28,788 nt of DNA, taken from contig JANNKX010000239.1 of assembly GCA_031396505.1 (NCBI GenBank), forward strand, positions 1 to 28,788. Reading direction: 5' to 3'. The stretch comes from JAAFHS01 sp031396505 (GTDB lineage: Bacteria > Pseudomonadota > Alphaproteobacteria > Rhodobacterales > Rhodobacteraceae). Made by a program: the position numbers and the translations under genes. Below, piece by piece: positions 7,640 through 15,117 of this stretch. Position 1 is the first letter of the stretch. The number at the start of each line of letters is the position of its first letter. The notes under the pieces are model-generated. The model was not told where the DNA came from. It saw only the letters and a program-made list of their open reading frames with translations, and did no database searches.

Positions 7640-9136
7640 TTATTTCCCGCCGGGTAGTTTCGAAACCAGGCTCATGCCAATATCCATGCCTTCCATCTGG
7701 AAGTGCGGCTTGAGGAAGAATTTACCCATATAGTATCCTGGGTTCTCTTCATCGGCGATCACCTGAACGGTTGCCCCCGCAAGGGGCTTTTTCGCCTTCT
7801 CTTTTTCCGTGGCGCTTTCGGGGTTTGCCGCAACATATTTGTTGATCCAAGTCTGGAGATCTTTTTCCAGCTGTACCCGGTCGGGGCTTGTTCCGATTTT
7901 GTCACGAACCATGCACTTCAGATAATGACTGAAGCGCGAGACGGCGAAGATGTAGGGCAACCGCGAAGACATGTTGTCAGAGGCGGTAGCCAGATCGTCC
8001 ACATATTTCTTGGGACGATACAACGACTGCGCACCAATAAAGGCCGCCTTGTCGGTGTGCTTGCGGTGGATCAGGCCGATAAGACCGGCTTTGGACAGCT
8101 CGCCTTCGCGGCGGTCCGTGATCGACACCTCGGTCGGGCATTTCAGGTCTTTCGACCCGTCGCCCGTATCAAACGTGTGGGTGGGAAGGTTCATCACCTC
8201 GCCCCCGGACTGAACGCCACGAATGCGGACCGTCCAGCCATGTTCCTTGAAGGCCCGGTTGATGTTGGCGGCCATCGCATGCGCCGCGTTCATCCACGCG
8301 TACATGCCACCCGCGTGACCATCGGTTTCTTCTTCAAAGTTGAACTCTTCAACGACGGCTGTGCCGTTTTGACTGTAGGGTTCACGCGACAAAACGCGGG
8401 GCATCACAAGGCCAACATATCGCGAGTTTTCCGAATCCCGCATGGTGTTCCATGCGGCATAGTCAGGTGTTTCAAAGATTTCAGACAGATCAGGCGGATT
8501 GCCAATCTCTGTCCAACTATCAAGGCCCATCAGGGTCGGGTTTGCTGCTGAAATAAAAGGCGCATGTGCGGCGGCGGCAATCTTGCCCATGTCGCGCAGC
8601 AGGTTCACATCACCCGTTGACTGGTCAAAATAGTAGTCCCCGATCAGACAGCCAAACGGCTTGCCGCCCATCGTGCCGAATTCCTGCTCATAGACCTTCA
8701 GGAATAGCGGGCTTTTGTCCCACTTCGCACCTGGAAAACGACGCAGTTCCGATTTCAGCTCGTCTTTCGAAACGTTCATGACCTTGACGCGCAGACTGGC
8801 ATCGGTTTCTGAATTGTTGATCGTATAGGCCAGACCCCGCCAACTGCTTTCCAGCTTCTGAAATTCGGGCGCATGGATGATCTTGTTGACCTGTTCGGTC
8901 AGCTTGGCGTCGATCTTGGCCAACATCGCCTGAATCGTGTCGATCACGTCATCGGCAATGACGGTGTCGTCAGCCATGGCTTCTTTGACCAAGGCCACGA
9001 TGGCATTGTCGACTTCCTTTGCGGCCTCGTCGGTACGCGGCTTGATCGTCTGTTTCAGGATGTCGGAAAACTCATCAAGTTCTGCCAGTCCTCCGCCGCT
9101 GACTTGGGCTTCTTTCTGAGTGCCATCGTTTGCCAT
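7640..9136 (-). CDS. tssC: T6SS contractile sheath large subunit TssC (VipB)
   Basis: 498 residues from the ATG at 9136. An in-frame TTG six bases upstream is less likely because AAGGA sits at proper spacing for the ATG. TssC hallmarks include LESSWRGLAYTINNSETD, the PFGCLIGDYYFD core segment, the RIRGVQSGGEV motif and a C-terminal YYMGKFFLKPHFQMEGM segment. Together with TssB it forms the helical contractile sheath, and its N-terminal helix is the ClpV recognition site. It lies 54 bp after tssB and 50 bp before hcp. Confidence 0.97.
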   Translation of the reverse strand: MANDGTQKEAQVSGGGLAELDEFSDILKQTIKPRTDEAAKEVDNAIVALVKEAMADDTVIADDVIDTIQAMLAKIDAKLTEQVNKIIHAPEFQKLESSWRGLAYTINNSETDASLRVKVMNVSKDELKSELRRFPGAKWDKSPLFLKVYEQEFGTMGGKPFGCLIGDYYFDQSTGDVNLLRDMGKIAAAAHAPFISAANPTLMGLDSWTEIGNPPDLSEIFETPDYAAWNTMRDSENSRYVGLVMPRVLSREPYSQNGTAVVEEFNFEEETDGHAGGMYAWMNAAHAMAANINRAFKEHGWTVRIRGVQSGGEVMNLPTHTFDTGDGSKDLKCPTEVSITDRREGELSKAGLIGLIHRKHTDKAAFIGAQSLYRPKKYVDDLATASDNMSSRLPYIFAVSRFSHYLKCMVRDKIGTSPDRVQLEKDLQTWINKYVAANPESATEKEKAKKPLAGATVQVIADEENPGYYMGKFFLKPHFQMEGMDIGMSLVSKLPGGK

Positions 9137-9190
9137 GTTCAATCCTTGTCTTCAAATGCCTGATCGCGCCAGATACTCGTCTTGCGCGGA

Positions 9191-9706
9191 CTATTCTTCC
9201 TTGCCTTCCCGTTCCGAACGTTCGGCCAAAGCCGCCATTAATTCGGGGTCATTCAGCAGCGCGCGAATATGGTCCTGCGCCTTTGCTTTTCCGGTCATGT
9301 AGCGCGCAAGGTTTGCAAGCTGCGAACGCGCTTCAAGCAACTTGTTCAATGCTGGAACCTGCTTGGCAATTGCCGCGGGGCCAAAGTCATCCATGCTGTT
9401 GAATTCGAGGTTGATGCCGACCTTGCCGCCGGTCGCCGGGTCAAGCGTGTTTTCAACGGTGAATGACAGCGCGGGTGCCACGCTTTTCATATAGTCGTCC
9501 AACGTCGATCCGGTCACATCGGTGAAGCTCCGATCCGCCAGCCCAGGTTTCTCCACCTTCGACGCATTACCCGACAGGTCTGACATCACGCCCATCACGA
9601 ACGGCAGTTCCACCATCTTTTCGCTATCGTAGGGATCTTCATAAGAAATCATCACCCGTGGGGGGCGGTTACGCTTGATAAAACCTGTTGCCGAGTCAGC
9701 GGGCAT
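9191..9706 (-). CDS. tssB: T6SS contractile sheath small subunit TssB (VipA)
   Basis: 171 residues from the ATG at 9706, with GGGAGA seven bases upstream. An in-frame TTG six bases earlier lies too close to that site. The family motif VELPFVMGVMSDLSG and the later VENTLDPATGGKVGINLEFNS-like strand region identify TssB. It interlocks with TssC to build the sheath. The C-terminus is charged (ERSEREGKEE). The gene lies 86 bp after tssA, the longest untranslated spacer among the sheath genes, in which I see no clear promoter. Confidence 0.96.
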   Translation of the reverse strand: MPADSATGFIKRNRPPRVMISYEDPYDSEKMVELPFVMGVMSDLSGNASKVEKPGLADRSFTDVTGSTLDDYMKSVAPALSFTVENTLDPATGGKVGINLEFNSMDDFGPAAIAKQVPALNKLLEARSQLANLARYMTGKAKAQDHIRALLNDPELMAALAERSEREGKEE

Positions 9707-9792
9707 GTTCAAATCTCCCTTTTTGGGTATGTCGCGGATAAAACGTCTATTGTCCTACAAAGTCAACGGTTTTGCACAATGGCATTTTGCGA

Positions 9793-11130
9793 TCACGGGT
9801 TTGCCTTTCCAGGCATGAACTCTGCGACCAAAGCGGAAAAATCCTTGTCAAGATACGACTTCGCGCGCGACAAGAGAAGAGGAATTGGTGACGCCGGTTC
9901 GCGTTTTCGGAAATAATCTTCCACGTCGCGCAACCATGCCGCAACTTCAGCGCGTGTCGTGATCACTGGGGGCGGGCCGGGGTCTGCCTCGGGTTCCGCC
10001 GGAACAAGGCTTACCAGCTCCTTGGACAACAGCCGCAGCCGGTCCATCGACATCGAGAACCCGGTATTCGCACCAAAGTCGATCCGGGCCTTGTTCGCAT
10101 CTTCGGGAAGCAGTGTTTCAATTGCTTCGATCAACGGCTTTCCAACCAGCAGACGCGCCTGCGTCACCAGAAGCAGCGTCGCGGATGATGGTTCGTATCG
10201 CGCAAAAAACACCTCGATCGCCCGCAATGCTTGCCGTGCTGCTGCCTGTGACGGAATCACTTGCGGGGCCAATGACGGAACGGTCGCCGTGGACGAAGGC
10301 GCAGCGGCCATCGATTCACCGGCACTCGTTGTCATCGGTGCGGCGGTCGCGATGGTCGCGGTCGGCGTCGCTTCGGTCTGCAAATCCGGGCGGCCCTGCG
10401 CGATCAGGTTGCGCATCTCTGACAAGGTGTCACCGGTTGCCACAAGGCCGATTGTGAAAGGCCGGTCGCCGCGCAGACATGCACCCTTGATTCGCTGAAT
10501 TGCGTCAAGCGCTGCACCAATCAGTTTCCACGACTGATCCACTGCACCTTTGTTTGATGGTGAACCCAGCTCGCCCAGCAGGTTCGGGCCGTTCAGGCCC
10601 ACTTCGCCCTCACGCGGTTCGGATTGGCCCGTCGCCGCCATGTACTTGCGCAAAGTCACCTCACCCGACCCTGCGATGTTGATGTACTGCAACGGCGTCA
10701 CGACCGTTGTCGCGGCACCCAGTTCTTCCAGCGCTCCACGGCGGTCCGCCGTGTCTTGTGGGTGAACATCTGTAGGATGAGCTTCAAGCAGGGACGCGAT
10801 GGCATCAACGGCCTCCACAAACCCCTCCAGCCGGCCCGCCAAAATCTGCTGGCGCGCGAGAAGTGATAGAAGTCTGATGTCACGGCTCTTGCGCAAAAGG
10901 CCAAGAATCGTCTCTTTTTCGGCGGCGTGGCGGATGCTTTTTGGGTCAAACACTGTGCCGCGGGCGAAATTGTCACCCGCCGCGCGGATACCCGGAACAA
11001 AGTACCGTTCTGGAAGGGCGGCTTCAGCCTCAAAGTAGTAGCCAATAAAACCATCGTCATCCGTCGCGACGAGGTCGGCACCGCAAGGAAAGTCATCAGA
11101 AACCGGATCGGTCAGCCAATCAATCGCCAT
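9793..11130 (-). CDS. tssA: T6SS sheath cap/assembly protein TssA (ImpA-N domain)
   Basis: 445 residues from the ATG at 11130; an in-frame TTG six bases upstream is an alternative. The ImpA N-terminal domain is at about 1-180 (WLTDPVSDDFPCGADL near the start; RQQILAGRLEGFVEAVDAIA). A low-complexity Ala/Thr/Pro linker lies at about 252-295. Two related C-terminal modules follow: one around FFARYEPSSATLLLVTQAR (about 309-327) and one around YFRKREPASPIPLLLSRAK (about 406-424). TssA proteins coordinate baseplate, tube and sheath polymerisation and cap the distal sheath end. The duplicated C-terminal module is noted in findings. The gene starts 48 bp after tagH. Confidence 0.92.
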   Translation of the reverse strand: MAIDWLTDPVSDDFPCGADLVATDDDGFIGYYFEAEAALPERYFVPGIRAAGDNFARGTVFDPKSIRHAAEKETILGLLRKSRDIRLLSLLARQQILAGRLEGFVEAVDAIASLLEAHPTDVHPQDTADRRGALEELGAATTVVTPLQYINIAGSGEVTLRKYMAATGQSEPREGEVGLNGPNLLGELGSPSNKGAVDQSWKLIGAALDAIQRIKGACLRGDRPFTIGLVATGDTLSEMRNLIAQGRPDLQTEATPTATIATAAPMTTSAGESMAAAPSSTATVPSLAPQVIPSQAAARQALRAIEVFFARYEPSSATLLLVTQARLLVGKPLIEAIETLLPEDANKARIDFGANTGFSMSMDRLRLLSKELVSLVPAEPEADPGPPPVITTRAEVAAWLRDVEDYFRKREPASPIPLLLSRAKSYLDKDFSALVAEFMPGKANP

Positions 11131-11178
11131 GCTCAATTCCCATTAGATCAATACAATAACCCTATCAGGGGCCAAGGA

Positions 11179-12555
11179 TCAGTCAACCGTTCCGCTATCC
11201 TTGGATGCGGCCGCGACCGCCGCTGCATAACTTTCGGCGAAATGCTGCAGGAACACATCAAGCATCCCGTTTTCATGCGCCCCCGCCTTGGCATCCCAGC
11301 GCTCCACAAACGTATCCCAAGCCTTTTTCTTGTTCGCGCCACCACCCAACAAACCGCCACCACCCGATCCGTCATCAATTGATTCGGGTGCCAGATCCGA
11401 CAAAAGCTTGATCAGTGCCGGTTGGATCGCGGCAAAAACAGCCATCTGATGCCGTCGGATATCGGACATTCCGGCAACGACGCTTTCGCTACCCTTTAGA
11501 AACCCATCGCGCGGCGCCAGGAACATGACCTCAAGCGCCTGCTTTGCGTCCGGCAGAAATTTTAAGGGATTGTTATTTTTTGCACCGATCATTGTGCGGT
11601 CACCGCCTTTGGTAAACCGCTTCGTCGTCGCGCGATCCTGCAACAGGGCCATCATTTCCGATGTCATCACACGCATGGTGCGCCCCAATTCGCGCGCAAA
11701 ATCTGTTGGCACAAGTTTCCCCACCGAATCTGCCGAAACCTCGGCCCCTTCGCAGAAGGCCCGCAGAAACGCCTGACCTGCTGCCTCGTCGGGTTTGCCA
11801 CCCACAGGGGCAGCGGTCGACGCTGCGGCGAGAATGAGCGGCGGAGGCGGTCCTGCAACAGGTGTCGGAACGGGCGGTGCTGGTGGGGGCGGCGCAACTG
11901 GGGCGACGGGCGCGGGTGTGCCAGCAAAGCCTTCGCTTGGTCCATGCTGGAACGGCGTTGGCGGGGTTGTCCATGTCGGATTGGGCGGCGCAACTTGCGG
12001 CGGCATTTGCTGTGGTGGCATTTGCTGCGGTGCAGGGCGGATAGAAGGTGCCGCTATAAACTCGTCACCAAAGTCTGACGTGCGCTGATAATCGCCGCGG
12101 GGCATCGGATCAACGGGCGCCACCACCGGTGACCCAACGGACCAAGGATCGGCAAAGTCATTGCTTGCCTGGGGCTGATAGACCGCGGGGCCACCGAACG
12201 CAGGGCCTGGTCCGCTGGTGTACGTTTGGGCAGGCGAACCAACGCCCAGAAGAACGACAACAAAATACTGACCAACCTGAAACCGGTCACCCTGTTGCAA
12301 TCGGTAAGGGCCATCCAAACGGTACGGTTGCCCGACAAGAAAAGTGCCGTTGGTCGATCTGTCTGTCAACCACCACCCGCCGTCGCGCATATCAACATCG
12401 AAGTGATGGCTGGAAATGAAGCGCGTCGCGTCCGGAAGCACCCAGTCCATGCCATTCGCGCGCCCGATCCGGAGGGGATGGCCAGTGCTGGTCACTTCAA
12501 TCGGGCTGCCGCCTTCCAGCGACCGGTAATTTTCTATTCTGAGGGTCAGTGTCAT
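11179..12555 (-). CDS. tagH: T6SS-associated FHA-domain protein TagH
   Basis: 458 residues from the ATG at 12555. A longer in-frame ATG at 12666 would add 37 residues unlike the family and has no usable ribosome binding site. The FHA domain spans about 1-104 with the phosphothreonine-binding signature: GR (31-32), SSHH (48-51) and RSTNGTF (66-72). A proline/glutamine-rich flexible linker follows (about 105-255, including PPQQMPPQ). The C-terminal TagH domain covers about 258-448 and includes AKNNNPLKF and WDTFVERWDAKAG. In Pseudomonas, Fha1 is phosphorylated by PpkA and promotes T6SS assembly. No kinase or phosphatase partner is in this window. This is the first gene of the visible T6SS operon. 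Its best upstream Shine-Dalgarno belongs to a tiny overlapping leader ORF. Confidence 0.9.
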   Translation of the reverse strand: MTLTLRIENYRSLEGGSPIEVTSTGHPLRIGRANGMDWVLPDATRFISSHHFDVDMRDGGWWLTDRSTNGTFLVGQPYRLDGPYRLQQGDRFQVGQYFVVVLLGVGSPAQTYTSGPGPAFGGPAVYQPQASNDFADPWSVGSPVVAPVDPMPRGDYQRTSDFGDEFIAAPSIRPAPQQMPPQQMPPQVAPPNPTWTTPPTPFQHGPSEGFAGTPAPVAPVAPPPPAPPVPTPVAGPPPPLILAAASTAAPVGGKPDEAAGQAFLRAFCEGAEVSADSVGKLVPTDFARELGRTMRVMTSEMMALLQDRATTKRFTKGGDRTMIGAKNNNPLKFLPDAKQALEVMFLAPRDGFLKGSESVVAGMSDIRRHQMAVFAAIQPALIKLLSDLAPESIDDGSGGGGLLGGGANKKKAWDTFVERWDAKAGAHENGMLDVFLQHFAESYAAAVAAASKDSGTVD

Positions 12556-12569
12556 TTGGCACCGCGCAT
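12552..12569 (-). CDS. Five-codon leader ORF (MRGAK) overlapping tagH start
   Basis: Read on the minus strand, GGTAGGGG followed eight bases later by ATG opens a five-codon ORF ending in TGA. That TGA overlaps the tagH ATG as ATGA. The tagH ATG itself has no purine-rich site at normal distance, and the two ORFs are in different frames, so ribosomes may reach tagH by termination-reinitiation. This is seen only as a sequence arrangement; expression is not shown. Confidence 0.4.
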   Translation of the reverse strand: MRGAK

Positions 12570-12708
12570 GATTCTTGCCCCTACCTAAGGCGCAAACTTC
12601 GATTCCACCATGTTTATGACATGTAGAGGCGATCAAGACACGCACAAGCGGTGTCACATCCTGCATCCTGCGGGAACGGAATGGTTTTCTGGTGTCCTGA
12701 CGTATTGC
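12556..12708 (-). promoter_or_regulatory. Leader region between xylose operon and T6SS operon
   Basis: This 153-bp gap lies between the aldo/keto reductase stop and tagH. I see no convincing sigma-70 or sigma-54 promoter and no strong terminator. It holds two small inverted repeats, CATGT-5 nt-ACATG (12609-12623) and GACAC-9 nt-GTGTC (12637-12655), plus a GCAGGAT direct repeat. The T6SS promoter is presumably here, or transcription enters from the xylose operon. Confidence 0.35.
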
Positions 12709-13740
12709 TTAGTCAGTCTCGCTCGATCTGGCCCAGAGGTTGATATCCTCTTCCTTGGATATTCTGTCGATCTGCACAAGCTCATCGGCACTGAACAACA
12801 GGTTGCTGATGGCCCCGGCGCAATCGGCAACTTGCTCTGGCTTTGATGCGCCGATCAGCGCGCTCGTGATCCCGCCATTACGCAGCACCCAGGCAAGCGC
12901 CATCTGCGCCAACGTCTGCCCACGCGTTTGCGCCAACGCATCAAGCGCCCGCACCGATGCCAGCGCCTGCGGCGTGATGGTCGCCGGATCCAGACTTTTG
13001 CCCATTGCCGCCCGGCTGCCATCGGGAATGCCATTCAGATACTTGCGCGTCAGAATGCCCTGCGCCAAAGGTGTAAACGCGATGGACCCCACACCGATGT
13101 CGCGCAGAGTATCCTTCAAGCCATCGGTTTCCACCCAGCGGTTCAGCAGGCTGTAACTGGGTTGATGGATCACCAGCGGTGTGCCCAGCGATTTCAGGAT
13201 CGCCGCTGCCTCGCGCGTTCTGGCAGAGTTGTAACTTGAAATGCCCACATACATCGCACGACCCGACCGGACGATCGTGTCTAACGCGCCCATGGTTTCT
13301 TCCAACGGCGTGTCCGGGTCAAAGCGATGCGAATAGAAGATATCGACGTAATCAAGGCCCATACGCTTCAACGATTGGTCACACGACGCGATCAACGACT
13401 TGCGGCTGCCCCATTCGCCATACGGACCGTTCCACATGGAATAGCCCGCCTTGGACGAAATGATCAGCTCGTCCCGAAGGTTGGCGAAATCGGTGCGCAG
13501 AATTTCGCCAAATGCCTCTTCGGCACTGCCCGGCGGCGGGCCATAATTGTTGGCAAGATCGAAATGCGTAATGCCATGGTCAAAGGCCGTCTGGCAGATC
13601 GCACGTTTTGTGTCATGCGGCGTGTCATCGCCAAAGTTATGCCACAGCCCCAATGAAATGGCGGGCAACATCAACCCGGACGCGCCGCAGCGCCGATAGA
13701 TCATCCGGTCATAGCGATCAGCGCGTGGGGTATAGACCAT
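12709..13740 (-). CDS. Aldo/keto reductase, YghZ/Gpr (AKR14) type
   Basis: 343 residues. The N-terminal pattern YRRCGASGLMLPAISLGLWH (15-34) closely matches E. coli YghZ/Gpr, an NADPH-dependent reductase of L-glyceraldehyde 3-phosphate and methylglyoxal. The AKR catalytic tetrad is intact: Asp61, Tyr66 (DLANNYGPPPGSAEE), Lys97 (ISSKAGY) and His138 (YSHRFD). The expected TIM-barrel NADP-binding end is present (SALIGASKPEQV). The start is supported by AGGA seven bases upstream. It is the last gene of the xylose operon, 75 bp after xylA with a hairpin between them. A role in carbonyl detoxification or in reducing a sugar-derived aldehyde during pentose use is inferred, not shown. Confidence 0.88.
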   Translation of the reverse strand: MVYTPRADRYDRMIYRRCGASGLMLPAISLGLWHNFGDDTPHDTKRAICQTAFDHGITHFDLANNYGPPPGSAEEAFGEILRTDFANLRDELIISSKAGYSMWNGPYGEWGSRKSLIASCDQSLKRMGLDYVDIFYSHRFDPDTPLEETMGALDTIVRSGRAMYVGISSYNSARTREAAAILKSLGTPLVIHQPSYSLLNRWVETDGLKDTLRDIGVGSIAFTPLAQGILTRKYLNGIPDGSRAAMGKSLDPATITPQALASVRALDALAQTRGQTLAQMALAWVLRNGGITSALIGASKPEQVADCAGAISNLLFSADELVQIDRISKEEDINLWARSSETD

Positions 13741-13757
13741 TTTTTATTCCTGACTGC

Positions 13758-13780
13758 TGCGGCAGGGCGCTGATGCCGCA
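13758..13780 (-). other. Stem-loop between xylA and the aldo/keto reductase gene
   Basis: A perfect 7-bp inverted repeat TGCGGCA/TGCCGCA with a nine-base loop. No T-run follows in the transcript; the next element is the reductase ribosome binding site. It could be an RNA processing or stability element that lowers distal expression. Confidence 0.45.
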
Positions 13781-13815
13781 CTAAATGAAACTAAAGGCAA
13801 AGGGCGGAACACACG

Positions 13816-15117
13816 TTAGATGTAATGGTTCCACAGATTTTCAAGCCGCTCTTGTCGGCCGGAACGTGGTTTGGGATTGATGTTGTTTTCCTCGACCGCC
13901 GCCGCAATCACCTCAAGCGGTTGTTCCAGCATCGCCTGCGCGCCGGGGCGAGCCCAACCGGCATAGCGTGCCTTGCGGGCAGCCTCTAGCGGGCCGTCTT
14001 CGAACATGAAAGCTGCGGCTTTCAAGGCACGGGCGCAGGTATCCATGCCCCCGACATGCGCAAGGATCAGATCGACTGGATCAATGCTTTGCCGCCGGAT
14101 TTTAGCGTCAAAGTTGGTGCCTCCTGTGGTATATCCACCTGCGCGCAGGATTTCATAGAAAGCCAGCGCCTTTTCAGCGTGATTGTTGGGGAACTGATCC
14201 GTGTCCCAGCCGGATTGATAATCATTCCGGTTCATATCGATTGAGCCGAAAATGCCCAAAGACGACGCAAGCGCAATCTCGTGTTCGAACGAATGTCCTG
14301 CAAGAATGGCATGACCCTGTTCGATATTTACCTGAACTTCTTTCTCCAGACCGAAATCCTTCAGAAAGCCGTACACTGTGGCCACGTCATAGTCATACTG
14401 GTGCTTTGACGGCTCTTGCGGTTTGGGTTCGATCAGAATGGCACCCGAAAAGCCGATCTTGTGCTTGTAATCCACCACCTGTTGCAAAAAGCGCCCCGCA
14501 TGCGCGCGTTCGGTTGCAAGATCGGTGTTCAGCAGCGTCTCATACCCTTCGCGCCCGCCCCACAGCACATAGTTCTGCCCGCCCAGTTTCATCGTGGCAT
14601 CAAGGCAGGATTTCACCGTAGCCGCAGCATAGGCGTATACCTCCGGGTCGGGGTTCGTCGCCGCCCCCGCCATCCAGCGTTTGTGACTGAACAGATTTGC
14701 CGTACCCCACAGAAGTTTTGCCTTATGCGCGGATTGCTTTTCCGCAAGATAATCAACGATTTCCTCAAGGTTGCGCTTTGATTCTGCGAAGGTTGCGCCC
14801 TCGGGTCGCGCATCGGCATCGTGAAATGCATAGAATGGCGTGCCCAGAATGTCGAACATCTCGAACGCGATGTCCGCCTTTAGGCGCGCCAGATCCATCG
14901 TATCGCCGAACCACGGGCGGTCAAAGGTCTGCCCACCGAACGGGTCGCCTCCCGGCCAGGCAAAGCTGTGCCAATAGGCCACCGCAAAGCGCAGGTGATC
15001 TTCCATCCGCTTGCCCAAAATGACCTCGTTCGGGTCATAGTGACGAAAGGCAAATTCATTCGTGCTGTCCGGGCCTTCGTAAGCGATGGCCGGAATACCT
15101 TTGAAGAAATCGGTCAT
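13816..15117 (-). CDS. xylA: D-xylose isomerase, class II
   Basis: 433 residues, the length of class II enzymes, which have a longer N-terminus. It interconverts D-xylose and D-xylulose in the cytoplasm. Catalytic His99 and Asp102 lie in FYAFHDADARPEG. The metal-binding residues are all present: Glu230 and Lys232 (LIEPKPQEPSKHQ), Glu266 and His269 (NIEQGHAILAGHSF), Asp294, Asp305, Asp307 (WDTDQFP) and Asp337 (NFDAKIRRQS). The C-terminal RSGRQERLENLWNHYI is family-typical. Its ATG overlaps the xylB TGA as ATGA (15114-15117), so the isomerase is probably translationally coupled to the kinase. Confidence 0.98.
   Translation of the reverse strand: MTDFFKGIPAIAYEGPDSTNEFAFRHYDPNEVILGKRMEDHLRFAVAYWHSFAWPGGDPFGGQTFDRPWFGDTMDLARLKADIAFEMFDILGTPFYAFHDADARPEGATFAESKRNLEEIVDYLAEKQSAHKAKLLWGTANLFSHKRWMAGAATNPDPEVYAYAAATVKSCLDATMKLGGQNYVLWGGREGYETLLNTDLATERAHAGRFLQQVVDYKHKIGFSGAILIEPKPQEPSKHQYDYDVATVYGFLKDFGLEKEVQVNIEQGHAILAGHSFEHEIALASSLGIFGSIDMNRNDYQSGWDTDQFPNNHAEKALAFYEILRAGGYTTGGTNFDAKIRRQSIDPVDLILAHVGGMDTCARALKAAAFMFEDGPLEAARKARYAGWARPGAQAMLEQPLEVIAAAVEENNINPKPRSGRQERLENLWNHYI

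Noticed and set aside
12585..12615. Sigma-54 (-24/-12) promoter before the T6SS operon
   Set aside because: The nearest GG...GC pair has 11 bases between the dinucleotides instead of 10, and the flanking consensus is poor.
12556..12666. Extended tagH start at 12666 adding 37 residues
   Set aside because: The extra residues precede the FHA domain without family similarity, and the ATG has only an AGG directly abutting it. The start at 12555 begins with the expected domain edge.
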